Below, piece after piece: positions 1 to 7,185 of a stretch of DNA of 53,485 bases. Source of the stretch: Acidobacteriota bacterium (lineage in GTDB: Bacteria; Acidobacteriota; Terriglobia; Bryobacterales; Bryobacteraceae); NCBI GenBank assembly GCA_026394055.1, contig JAPKYZ010000035.1, forward strand, positions 1 to 53,485. The letters run 5' to 3'. The notes beneath the pieces were generated by a model. It did no database searches. It had not been told where the DNA came from and saw only the letters and a list, made by a program, of their open reading frames with translations. Position 1 is the first letter of the stretch; each line of letters begins with the position of its first letter. The translations under genes and the position numbers were made by a program.

Positions 1-1857
1 GTGAACCGCGACTGGGTGCGCGAGAACTACACCAAGTTCGAATACCGCGTCCCGATGCGTGATGGGGTGAAGCTGTTCACGTCGGTCTATGTCCCCAAGG
101 ACGTCTTCACCGACGAGAAGACCTACCCGATGATGATGCAGCGCACGGGCTACAGCGTCGCACCCTATGGCATTGAGCAGTACCGAGCCAGCCTGGGGCC
201 GTCGGACCTGTTCGCGCGCGAGAAGTTCATCTTCGTCTACCAGGACGTCCGCGGGCGCTACATGAGCGAAGGCGCCTACGAGTTGATCCGGCCGCACAAG
301 CCCAACAAAGGGCCCAAGGATCTGGATGAGAGCACCGACACCTACGACACCATCGAGTGGCTGACCAAGAACGTCCCCGGCGCCTTACCCAAGGTGGGCA
401 TGTGGGGCATCTCGCAACCCGGCTTCTATGTTTCCGCCGGTATGATCGACGCGCACCCGGCGCTGGTGGCGGTGTCGCCGCAGGCTCCGGTGACGGACTA
501 CTACATGGGCGACGACGTTTATCACAACGGCGCGTTCATGCTGGCGCACCGGTTTGCGTTCTACATGGGCTTCCGCAATCGTGAAGGGGACCCGGAGCCG
601 CCCAAGCCGACGATTCCGTTCCAGTTTGGCTCCCCCGACGGGTATGACTTCTACCTGGAAATGGGTTCGCTGGCCAACGCCAATGAGAAGTATTTCAAGA
701 ACCAGCAGCCGTTTTGGAACCTGAATATTGACCACACCAGCTACGACCAGGTGTGGCAATCGCGCGCCGTCTGGAAGTATCTGAAGAACATCAAGCCGGC
801 CGTGATGATGGTGGGCGGCTGGTTCGACACGGAGGACCCGATGGGTCCGCTGCGGCAGCACAGCTTCATGGAGAAGAACTCGCCGCCTGCAACCAACATG
901 CTGGTGATGGGCCCGTGGAACCACGGCGGCTTCGCCCGTGGCGATGGTGACCGGTTGGGGCACCTGAACTTCGGCTCCAAGACCTCCGCCTACTACCGCG
1001 CCTCAATCGAACTGCCGTTCTTTGTCCACCATCTGAAGGGCAAGGGCGAAAACAAGTTCCCCCGCGCCTACGTCTTTGAGACCGGCCGCAACCAGTGGCG
1101 CAAGTTCCCGGCGTGGCCGCCCGCGGGCGCCAAGCCCACGACGATCCATTTGGACGCCAAAGGCAAGCTGCAGTGGCAGCGCCCAGGAGCCGCCGGCTTT
1201 GACGAATACATCTCCGACCCGGCCAAGCCCGTGCCCTATATCAACGGCCTGGCGACGCGCGTGCCCAACACCTACATGACCGAAGACCAACGCTTCGCCG
1301 CCGCGCGGCCGGACGTACTTGTCTACAAGTCCGAAGTGCTGGAGCGCGATGTGACGGTAACCGGGCCCATCCAGGTGGACTTGAAAGTCTCCACCACCGG
1401 CACCGACTCCGACTTCGTCGTCAAGGTGATCGACGTCTACCCGGGCGACGCCGTCGACTACAACGTGCCCCCGCCGCCGCCGCCCGCTCCCGGTGCCGCG
1501 GTGACGCCCTCGGTGCCGCTACCGGGAGTGTCGATCATGGGCGGCTATCAACAGCTCGTGCGCGGCGAACCCTTCCGGGGCAAGTTCCGGCAGAGCTTCG
1601 AAAAGCCCGTCCCCTTTGAGCCCGGCAAGCCGGACCGCATCACCTTCGCCCTCCCCGACGTCGCCCACACCTTCCGCGCCGGCCACCGCATCAAGGTGCA
1701 GATCCAGAGCAGCTGGTTCCCACTGACCGACCGCAACCCGCAGAAGTTTATGGAGATTCCGAAGGCGCTTTCCACCGATTTCGTGAAGGCGACGCAGCGG
1801 GTCTATTTTGGTGGCGGGGATGGCTCGAAGATCACGCTGCTGGTGGAGGAGCGGTAG
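1..1857 (+). CDS. CocE/NonD family alpha/beta hydrolase (5' end probably cut by window edge)
   Basis: Predicted serine hydrolase of the CocE/X-Pro dipeptidyl-peptidase (S15) family, acting on esters or amides of unknown identity. The visible 618 residues contain an N-terminal alpha/beta hydrolase core with nucleophile Ser138 in GISQPG (usually GxSYxG, so the residue after Ser is Gln here), acid Asp276 in GGWFDTED and His308 in GPWNHGG. The C-terminal jelly-roll domain (about 400-615) is typical of the family and is preceded by a proline-rich loop near residue 490. The frame is open at base 1 and starts with GTG, but relatives are secreted and carry a signal peptide, so the true start probably lies upstream of the window. 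Family assignment is firm, substrate unknown. Confidence 0.9.
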   Translation: MNRDWVRENYTKFEYRVPMRDGVKLFTSVYVPKDVFTDEKTYPMMMQRTGYSVAPYGIEQYRASLGPSDLFAREKFIFVYQDVRGRYMSEGAYELIRPHKPNKGPKDLDESTDTYDTIEWLTKNVPGALPKVGMWGISQPGFYVSAGMIDAHPALVAVSPQAPVTDYYMGDDVYHNGAFMLAHRFAFYMGFRNREGDPEPPKPTIPFQFGSPDGYDFYLEMGSLANANEKYFKNQQPFWNLNIDHTSYDQVWQSRAVWKYLKNIKPAVMMVGGWFDTEDPMGPLRQHSFMEKNSPPATNMLVMGPWNHGGFARGDGDRLGHLNFGSKTSAYYRASIELPFFVHHLKGKGENKFPRAYVFETGRNQWRKFPAWPPAGAKPTTIHLDAKGKLQWQRPGAAGFDEYISDPAKPVPYINGLATRVPNTYMTEDQRFAAARPDVLVYKSEVLERDVTVTGPIQVDLKVSTTGTDSDFVVKVIDVYPGDAVDYNVPPPPPPAPGAAVTPSVPLPGVSIMGGYQQLVRGEPFRGKFRQSFEKPVPFEPGKPDRITFALPDVAHTFRAGHRIKVQIQSSWFPLTDRNPQKFMEIPKALSTDFVKATQRVYFGGGDGSKITLLVEER

Positions 1858-1895
1858 CGAATGCACGGCCGCCTGATTCAAGGGTTGATTAAGCT

Positions 1896-2135
1896 ATGAG
1901 AATCTGACATTCCGACGAACTTAAGGCGGAGTATAAGTTCGACTATGCAAAAGCGAAGCCGAGCCGGTTTGCCGCCAAGATGTCCGGGGGTTCCTTGGCT
2001 GTTATGCTGGACCCAGATGTCGCTCAGGTTTTCCAAAACGCTGACGCGGTGAACACTGTCTTGCGCGCGCTGATCACCACAATGCCTGCCGGCCTCACTC
2101 GCGGGGCCCGCAGCGCCCGGGCCACCGACAAATGA
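1896..2135 (+). pseudogene. Broken small antitoxin-like gene (premature stop at codon 4)
   Basis: From 1908 the plus-strand frame reads HSDELKAEYKFDYAKAKPSR, then continues with AVMLDPDVAQVFQNADAVNT and ALRALI-like residues. This matches, from memory, a widespread small protein pattern (EYDF-K...VVLDPDVAKVF-sE-VN-aLR-L) often found as the antitoxin-like half of toxin-antitoxin pairs. The only in-frame ATG (1896) is followed by AGA ATC and then TGA at 1905-1907, so no normal start connects to the conserved part. The stop at 2133 overlaps the ATG of the next small gene (ATGA). I infer a nonsense-mutated relic, although initiation at a non-standard codon cannot be excluded. Confidence 0.5.
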
Positions 2136-2302
2136 AACAGCGAGAGTTATCCGATGATTTGCGAGCGTCGAAGGCCGAGGAGGGCGTGCTGCACTCCCAG
2201 AATGGCCCGGCGGAAACATTCCGGTTGATGGACCAGGCGGATGCCAGGCCGTTGGATGGCCCCTGGCGGCGGGAAGATGTTTATCGCGAACGGCTGGGTT
2301 AG
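2132..2302 (+). CDS. 56-residue hypothetical protein, translationally coupled to the preceding relic
   Basis: ATG at 2132 overlaps the upstream stop (ATGA), and the frame runs 56 codons to TAG at 2300. The product is charged and acidic in the middle, with an RxMDQADARPLDGPWRRE stretch and a YRERLG end. Small antitoxin-type proteins often have a similar 'aDa-PLeGPWrrE-lY' tail, but I cannot name the family. The start/stop coupling to the broken antitoxin-like frame suggests the two were one transcriptional unit. No toxin-like partner follows; the next gene is on the other strand. Function unassigned, and coding status itself is moderately supported by the overlap and residue composition only. 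Confidence 0.4.
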   Translation: MKQRELSDDLRASKAEEGVLHSQNGPAETFRLMDQADARPLDGPWRREDVYRERLG

Positions 2303-2329
2303 CAGAACTCCCGGCAGGAGAACTCAACC

Positions 2330-2887
2330 CTAAGAAAATGCCAACGATTGCTCACTTTTGAGCTCGGCAATCTTCTCCGCAAGCCGAATCTTCTCGTCAG
2401 CTTTCCGTCGAGCATCTTCAGACATCTTGCCTATCAGTTGTTCCAGCTGTGATACGTCTCCGATGGTGCTGAACTGTTTATCACTGCTGACGAATACAAC
2501 TGATTTCTTCTTCCGCCTGAGCATCTCGATGACATTGCTCAGCGTACCTGTGCTCTTCGCATCCCAAATCATTAACCCGTAGTCGGCGTCGTTGGCCATC
2601 TCCACATCTTTCACCGTGAAGAAGGCCCGTGATCCCGGTCTATGCAACGACTCGACTTTTCGCACAGGCCAATGTCCAAGGTTGTTTCGTGGACTCTCGC
2701 CGCTGCAATAGACAAGGGCATTCCGGACTCCGCGCTCAGCCAAATACGACTGGATCGCTTTGTCCGCTCCGTCTGCGTCACCTACGACTACAGCGAAGGA
2801 TGATGCGATTATGTTATCCATTCTCTCTTTGACTTTTCGGTCGAGGTGCTTGATGTTGATCGATCCTGCAACAAAAACGGTGGTCAT
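2330..2887 (-). CDS. SLOG-fold (YAcAr/DprA-LOG superfamily) nucleotide-binding protein
   Basis: A 185-residue protein that opens with a Rossmann-like strand (TVFVAGS) and carries a glycine-rich VVVGDADGAD loop at residues 33-42, similar to the SGGARGAD loop of YAcAr/DUF2493-like SLOG domains. A second conserved patch YCSGESPRNN (60-69) and WDAKSTGTLSNV (109-120) complete the presumed ligand site; the C terminus is a charged helix. SLOG domains bind nucleotides or nucleotide-derived signals and are common in conflict systems (known of the superfamily). The start lies 4 nt after the stop of the phosphoribosyltransferase gene, so the two form one operon. I infer that this protein senses or processes a product of the phosphoribosyltransferase. 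Exact activity is unknown. Confidence 0.65.
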   Translation of the reverse strand: MTTVFVAGSINIKHLDRKVKERMDNIIASSFAVVVGDADGADKAIQSYLAERGVRNALVYCSGESPRNNLGHWPVRKVESLHRPGSRAFFTVKDVEMANDADYGLMIWDAKSTGTLSNVIEMLRRKKKSVVFVSSDKQFSTIGDVSQLEQLIGKMSEDARRKADEKIRLAEKIAELKSEQSLAFS

Positions 2888-2891
2888 AAGT

Positions 2892-3606
2892 CTATTTCCA
2901 TGTCAGCGCAGCCACGTACAGCCGGTTGATCTTTTGATAACCCCGCAGCGCCTTGCAGGCGGATTCGAGCGATGCGCCAGTATCAAAAAGATCATCGATA
3001 AGTAAGGCATTCCTGGAGTCCTCACCTTCCAGCAAATCCTGGAAGGAAAATGCCCCAAGAGCTTCAAGTTTCTCGGCTTTAGTCGCGATATCCTTCAACT
3101 GCTTGGCACTAGCAGGCTGCGGAAAAAGGGTTCTGCAGGACCACTCCCTCACGGTCGTGGCTCTGTAAGCTGTTGCAAATACGCGTGCGCAGTAACTGAG
3201 CCGCGCGCGTCAGCAAGCGGTCTCCGGCCTTTTTCCGCAACCTGCTAGACTCTTTCGTGACGAGCCCCTCGAAGACTGCTATGCCCACCAACGCACCCAG
3301 CGCTTTCGTAATCTCAGTGACGGGCTGCTTAGGCCGTGCTTTTGACGCTGGCATCGGGATCAGTATGCCAACGTCCTGAAACTTCGGATAGATCGTTGAG
3401 GCCAAGGCTTCGGCCAACACGGGGACTCGCGTCCAGTCGCTCTGATACTTTAACCGATACAGCGCCTCGCCGATCTCTGTTCGCTTCGTGTCAAATAGCG
3501 TGCGCCCCGTACTGGTCGTTCCGCTGGGGATGCTGCTGATGGAGTGCTTTGACAAGACAAAACCGAGGTCCCAGTTGCCTGTGATCTGCCTGATCGATGA
3601 TGGCAC
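2892..3606 (-). pseudogene. ComF-like type I phosphoribosyltransferase, split by a MITE-like insertion
   Basis: Two halves of one protein in different frames. The N-terminal half (3606 down to about 3249) contains EALYRLKYQSDW, then LIPMPASKARPKQPVTEI, the IVP-P-hood segment of ComF-like enzymes. The C-terminal half (3112 to 2892) has the PRPP-binding motif NALLIDDLFDTGASLESA. Between them lies the 136-bp element at 3109-3248. Removing one element plus one CTAG copy joins ...VTKESS to AKQLKDIATKAEKLE in frame and gives an uninterrupted 192-residue protein, so this was an intact gene before insertion. Type I phosphoribosyltransferases transfer or release bases using PRPP. The partner is the SLOG gene directly downstream. 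Upstream, 3607-3783 holds no gene. As it stands the product is a truncated 165-residue protein without the PRPP motif. Confidence 0.8.
3109..3248. mobile_element. MITE-like element with 21-bp terminal inverted repeats, CTAG target
   Basis: The ends 3109-3129 (CTAGCAGGCTGCGGAAAAAG+G) and 3228-3248 are inverted copies with one mismatch. The outermost CTAG is itself palindromic and can be read as target sequence; a TA or CTAG duplication fits, as is known for IS630/Tc1-like and some IS5-like transposases. The unit is 136 bp, too small to encode a transposase. Its inner part shares two blocks (3139-3163 and 3196-3223) with the repeat at 8537-8618 in opposite orientation, so it belongs to a dispersed family. 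It interrupts the phosphoribosyltransferase gene, and its removal restores that frame precisely. Confidence 0.8.
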
Positions 3607-3783
3607 GTTGCCCTCCTCACTCTAAGACTACTGCACTGATTTCATCACAGAGCATGAGCCGTCTACTCTTTTGGGACCGCGAAGGCGGCAAATCTATGCT
3701 TCTGGAACCTCGTATTGTTTCGCGTTAGGCCAGTGGTATCGGTCACTCAGCAAGTGTCCGCCGGACCCTATTCCTCCCACGGA

Positions 3784-4488
3784 CTACCGCCGCTTCGCCG
3801 CGCGCAAGTTGAGCATCTCGACAAACATCGAAAAGGCAATGGCGAAGTAGACGTAGCCTTTGGGCACGTGGAAGCCCATGCCGTCGGCCACCAGCGTGAT
3901 GCCCACCAGCAGCAGGAAAGAGAGCGCCAGCATCTTCACGGTGGGGTGAGACTGCACAAATTGCGCCACCGGCGTTGAGGCCCACATCATGATGCCCACC
4001 GCCAGCACCACGGCGGTCACCATCACTTCCAAGTGATCGGCCATGCCCACAGCGGTGATCACCGAATCCAGCGAGAACACAATGTCGAGCACCATGATCT
4101 GCAGGATCACCTGCGCGAACTTGGAAGCGGCGACGGCGCGTTCGCGGTCGCTGTCGCCTTCCACCGCTTCGTGGATCTCATGCGTTGCCTTGTAGAGCAG
4201 GAACAGGCCGCCCACCAGCAGGATCAAGTCGCGGCCGGAGACGCCATGGCCTAGCAGTTCAAACCAGGGCCGCGTCAACTGCATCATCGCGCCCAGTGAG
4301 AGCAGCAGCAGGATGCGGGTGAACATGGCGGCGAACAAGCCTACCGTGCGCGCCCGCGCCCGCTGCGACGCCGGCAACCGGTCCGCCAGAATCGAGATGA
4401 AGATGATGTTATCGATGCCGAGCACGATCTCGAGCGCGGTGAGAGTTGCCAGGGAGATCCAAGCTTCGGGCGAAGTTATCCAGTCCAC
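3784..4488 (-). CDS. TerC family integral membrane protein
   Basis: Multi-pass inner-membrane protein of the TerC family (234 residues), whose members are linked to metal-ion homeostasis (manganese export in several bacteria) and tellurite resistance. The signature LEIVLGIDNIIFISIL sits near the N terminus and the second acidic repeat DIVFSLDSVITAVGMADH about 130 residues later; these paired Asp residues lie in membrane helices. The protein has about seven hydrophobic segments. I chose GTG at 4486-4488 because homologues begin just before the W-I-xSPEAW segment; GTG at 4501-4503 would add five residues. No clear Shine-Dalgarno is visible. A 22-bp tandem duplication lies immediately upstream. 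Substrate is not determinable from sequence. Confidence 0.88.
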   Translation of the reverse strand: MDWITSPEAWISLATLTALEIVLGIDNIIFISILADRLPASQRARARTVGLFAAMFTRILLLLSLGAMMQLTRPWFELLGHGVSGRDLILLVGGLFLLYKATHEIHEAVEGDSDRERAVAASKFAQVILQIMVLDIVFSLDSVITAVGMADHLEVMVTAVVLAVGIMMWASTPVAQFVQSHPTVKMLALSFLLLVGITLVADGMGFHVPKGYVYFAIAFSMFVEMLNLRAAKRR

Positions 4489-4514
4489 GTTTTGATTGTG
4501 CACCAGGGGCGGAG

Positions 4515-4558
4515 GCCAGCGCCGCGCCCCAGCCCAGCCAGCGCCGCGCCCCAGCCTA
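4515..4558. repeat. Two tandem 22-bp copies between terC and the next gene
   Basis: Bases 4515-4536 and 4537-4558 are the same 22-mer apart from one base near the end (CCCA versus CCTA). The duplication sits between the two genes and upstream of the TerC start. It is likely a simple slippage duplication; no regulatory meaning can be shown. Confidence 0.8.
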
Positions 4559-4565
4559 GTTGCGT

Positions 4566-6260
4566 CTAGCCGGTCGCGTTGACGTGACGGCCCGTATCGG
4601 CCACCTGGTAAAGGCGCCAAGGGCCGTGTGAGGTCTCAACCGGAATATCAGACAGCCGCGAGAATCGCAGGCCTGATCCCGCAACCAGATCGCGGACGGT
4701 GCTGGAGACGATCACCTGTCCGGGGGGCGTCGCCAAAAGCAGCTGCTCGACGATCTCCACCGCCGCACCCGACAAAGGCTCCGCGCCAGAGCGGTGGCAT
4801 TCGCCGGTATGCAACGCCACCCGCAATTGGAGGCCACTTTCCACTGCGCGCAGGGCCAGCATCCGGGCACAGCGGATGGCGCGCGCCGGGCCGTCAAAGA
4901 CACCATAGCGGCCCACGTGCTCGCCCCGGAACAGACGCAGGGCCCGCTCCAGTTCTGGTTGGGGCACGGGGTCCCCGTCAAAGGCCAGCACGGTGGCGAG
5001 AATCCGGCCACCTTCCCGCGGGTCGCCAACTTCAATCAGGAACTCTTCCACCGCGTTGAGGATCTCGTCCTGGCGGCCCACAAAGGGCAGGTGGTCGGCA
5101 CCGGGCAGTTCGACGAAGCGGGCGCCGGGAATCATGGACGCGAGGTAGCGGCCTTCTTCCACCAGCAGACACTGGTCGCCCGAACGGTGCAGGACCAGCG
5201 TGGGCACATTGATGGCCGGCAGAACTCGTCGCACATCAATCTCGGAGTTCATGCGGGTGAGCGCGATGGCCGCCCCGGGGCTGGCGCCCATCCGCAGGTA
5301 GGTGGCCCACCACTCGCGGAAGGCGGGGTCTTGCGCCAGCGAAGGAGCACGGGCCGCGATCCCGATCGGCCCGCCCCAGTCCGTCCGGATCTCTTCGAGA
5401 AAACGATCCCGCTCCTCACTGGTAGGCCCCCAAGGATAGCCCCGGCCGCGCTGGCGCTTGGCGTAGCTGCCGATCATCACCAGCGCCCGTGTCCGCTCCG
5501 GGTAAGTGGCCGCAAACAGGGCGGAGAGCGGCCCGCCTTCGGAGACGCCCATGATCACCGCGCTCTCCGACCCGACCGCTTCCATCACGGCCCGCACGTC
5601 GTCCATGCGCTCTTCCAGCGTAGGCAGAGCGGTAACCGGCACGCGGTCCGATAACCCGGTGCCTCGCTTATCAAAAACGATCAGGCGCGCAAAGGAGGCG
5701 AGATGTTGCAGGAATCGAGCGAAGTGGGGCTCTCGCCAAAAGTATTCCAGGTGCGACACCCAGCCCATCACAAACACCAGATCGATAGGGCCATCGCCCA
5801 GCACCTGATAAGCGATGTTGACGTCCCCCGACCGGGCGTAGTGGGTAACCGGCGTCACCGCGGCGGCCACCGATGGCGCCGAAGGAGGGGTCGACAGCGC
5901 CGGGGCGTCCGCTGCGGTCACCTCCGGGCCACCCCAGAACCGGTATCCAAAGCGCGCCACAGTTTCAATATAGGGGCAGTCCGCGGTCTGTCCAAGGGTC
6001 TTGCGCAGCACGGAAATGTGCTGCACCAAGTTGCCTTCCTCAACAAAAGCGCCGGGCCAAAGGCGGCTCATGATCTCGTCCTTGCTCAGGACGTGCCCGC
6101 GGTTCTGCACCAGCAAGCACAATAGATCAAGCGCTTTGGGAGTAACGGCCACCGGCCGGCCGTCACGCAGCAACTGACGCTCAGCAGGCAGCAGCCGGAA
6201 CGGGCCAAATGAGAAATCGGACGCCGCCGTTGATGTTTCCTTGAGCGAGAATTGAGTCAC
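4566..6260 (-). CDS. Winged-helix / alpha-beta hydrolase / degenerate class III cyclase fusion
   Basis: Three-domain protein of 564 residues. Residues 17-110 form an OmpR/CadC-type winged helix (FGPFRLLPAERQLLRDG..., ending YIETVARFGYRF), which binds DNA in related proteins. Residues about 138-410 form an alpha/beta hydrolase with Ser240 in GVSEGG, Asp362 in HRSGDQ and His390 in GADHLP. Residues about 416-555 align with the class III adenylate/guanylate cyclase domain that accompanies such hydrolases (FDGPARAIRCA, LHTGEC, VIVSSTVRDLVAGSG). The cyclase metal-binding FTDIVGST region is replaced by LAFDGDPVP, and the second Asp region is also lost, so cyclic nucleotide synthesis is unlikely. No transmembrane segment is evident. 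I infer a cytosolic regulator that may sense a small ligand through the hydrolase fold. It is divergent from the PEP-CTERM gene at 6313. Confidence 0.82.
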   Translation of the reverse strand: MTQFSLKETSTAASDFSFGPFRLLPAERQLLRDGRPVAVTPKALDLLCLLVQNRGHVLSKDEIMSRLWPGAFVEEGNLVQHISVLRKTLGQTADCPYIETVARFGYRFWGGPEVTAADAPALSTPPSAPSVAAAVTPVTHYARSGDVNIAYQVLGDGPIDLVFVMGWVSHLEYFWREPHFARFLQHLASFARLIVFDKRGTGLSDRVPVTALPTLEERMDDVRAVMEAVGSESAVIMGVSEGGPLSALFAATYPERTRALVMIGSYAKRQRGRGYPWGPTSEERDRFLEEIRTDWGGPIGIAARAPSLAQDPAFREWWATYLRMGASPGAAIALTRMNSEIDVRRVLPAINVPTLVLHRSGDQCLLVEEGRYLASMIPGARFVELPGADHLPFVGRQDEILNAVEEFLIEVGDPREGGRILATVLAFDGDPVPQPELERALRLFRGEHVGRYGVFDGPARAIRCARMLALRAVESGLQLRVALHTGECHRSGAEPLSGAAVEIVEQLLLATPPGQVIVSSTVRDLVAGSGLRFSRLSDIPVETSHGPWRLYQVADTGRHVNATG

Positions 6261-6312
6261 AATTCATTTCCGCTTGAGGTCTTCAGTCAGAGTGTCCGGG
6301 CATACTCGGGCT

Positions 6313-7071
6313 ATGAAGCGAATACTACTTTCTATCACCTTGGCGCTGTCTCCCATGCTGGCCGGACCCGTTGTCTTTTCGTCGTCCGGCGCCACCACCG
6401 GCGATATCACCGGCGCTCTCAACCAATTCCGGGCTTCGCTGGGCGGGCTGAATCCCAATGTTGCGACCAACTTCGTGGGTGGGCGGCGTGAGATCAACTG
6501 GGACGGTGTGCCCGCCGCGGCTACTGAGCCCAATGCCTTCCCTGGAAGTTTCTTCAATGGTAGCGCCACCGGCCGTGCACGTGGCATCACCTTCTCGACC
6601 CCCGGCACCAGTCTGCTGGTCTCGGTACCGGATGCCGGCGACGACTACACGTTCTTCAGCCCATCCAAAGTGTTTGAGCCAGTGGGCAGCGCCATCACCG
6701 ACGTCAGCTTCTTTTCGCCCAAAGATCAGAAGACCGTCGCCGTCACCAATGCCTTCGGCGCAATCTTCCTCGACGTCGACGATGCCAGCACCGCTTCGAT
6801 GGAGTTCTTCAACCTGAGCGGCACATCGCTGGGCGTCTATCAGGTTCCGTCGTTTTCCGGTAATAAGACGTTCTCATTTCTCGGCGTAAAGTTTGATTCT
6901 CCGGCCATTGCCCGGGTGCGAATCATCAGCAGCAACCCCGACGATGAGACGGCGATGGATGACTTTATCTTTGGCGAGCAGACCGCGACACCGGAACCGG
7001 CGACCTACGCGACGTTGGCCACCGCCTTGGCCGGCCTGGCGTGGATCAAGCGCCGCCGCGCGGCCAAATAG
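6313..7071 (+). CDS. PEP-CTERM sorting domain protein
   Basis: Secreted or surface protein of 252 residues. It has a Sec signal peptide at the start (MKRILLSITLALSPMLAG), a beta-rich middle region of unknown function, and a C-terminal PEP-CTERM tail: TPEPATYATLATALAGLAWI followed by KRRRAAK. That tail is the recognition site for exosortase, which is not in this window. I chose ATG 6313, immediately at the signal peptide, over an upstream in-frame start at 6274. The middle contains an FFNLSGTSLGVY-like stretch typical of such extracellular proteins. A 9-bp stem with a GCGA loop follows at 7105. Confidence 0.85.
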   Translation: MKRILLSITLALSPMLAGPVVFSSSGATTGDITGALNQFRASLGGLNPNVATNFVGGRREINWDGVPAAATEPNAFPGSFFNGSATGRARGITFSTPGTSLLVSVPDAGDDYTFFSPSKVFEPVGSAITDVSFFSPKDQKTVAVTNAFGAIFLDVDDASTASMEFFNLSGTSLGVYQVPSFSGNKTFSFLGVKFDSPAIARVRIISSNPDDETAMDDFIFGEQTATPEPATYATLATALAGLAWIKRRRAAK

Positions 7072-7104
7072 TCAACACGGGCCCGAGACCCGGATCGGAG
7101 GAAG

Positions 7105-7126
7105 GCGGAGCCAGCGATGGCTCCGC
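7105..7126 (+). terminator. Stem-loop after the PEP-CTERM gene
   Basis: GCGGAGCCA and TGGCTCCGC form a perfect 9-bp stem closing a GCGA tetraloop, flanked by AAG/CTT that extends the pairing. It lies 34 nt beyond the stop at 7071. Only a weak T-rich stretch follows (CGCATTT), so efficiency is uncertain. It lies between convergent genes. Confidence 0.5.
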
Positions 7127-7185
7127 TTCGCATTTGGCGCCTCGACGGCCGTTCAGTGGCTGGGTAATCGGGGTCCGCCGTGGCG

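Noticed and set aside
1878..2327. A 149-codon open frame on the minus strand
   Set aside because: It is antisense to two better-supported small plus-strand frames, and its composition (Pro/Ala/Gly/His-rich) is that of a shadow frame.
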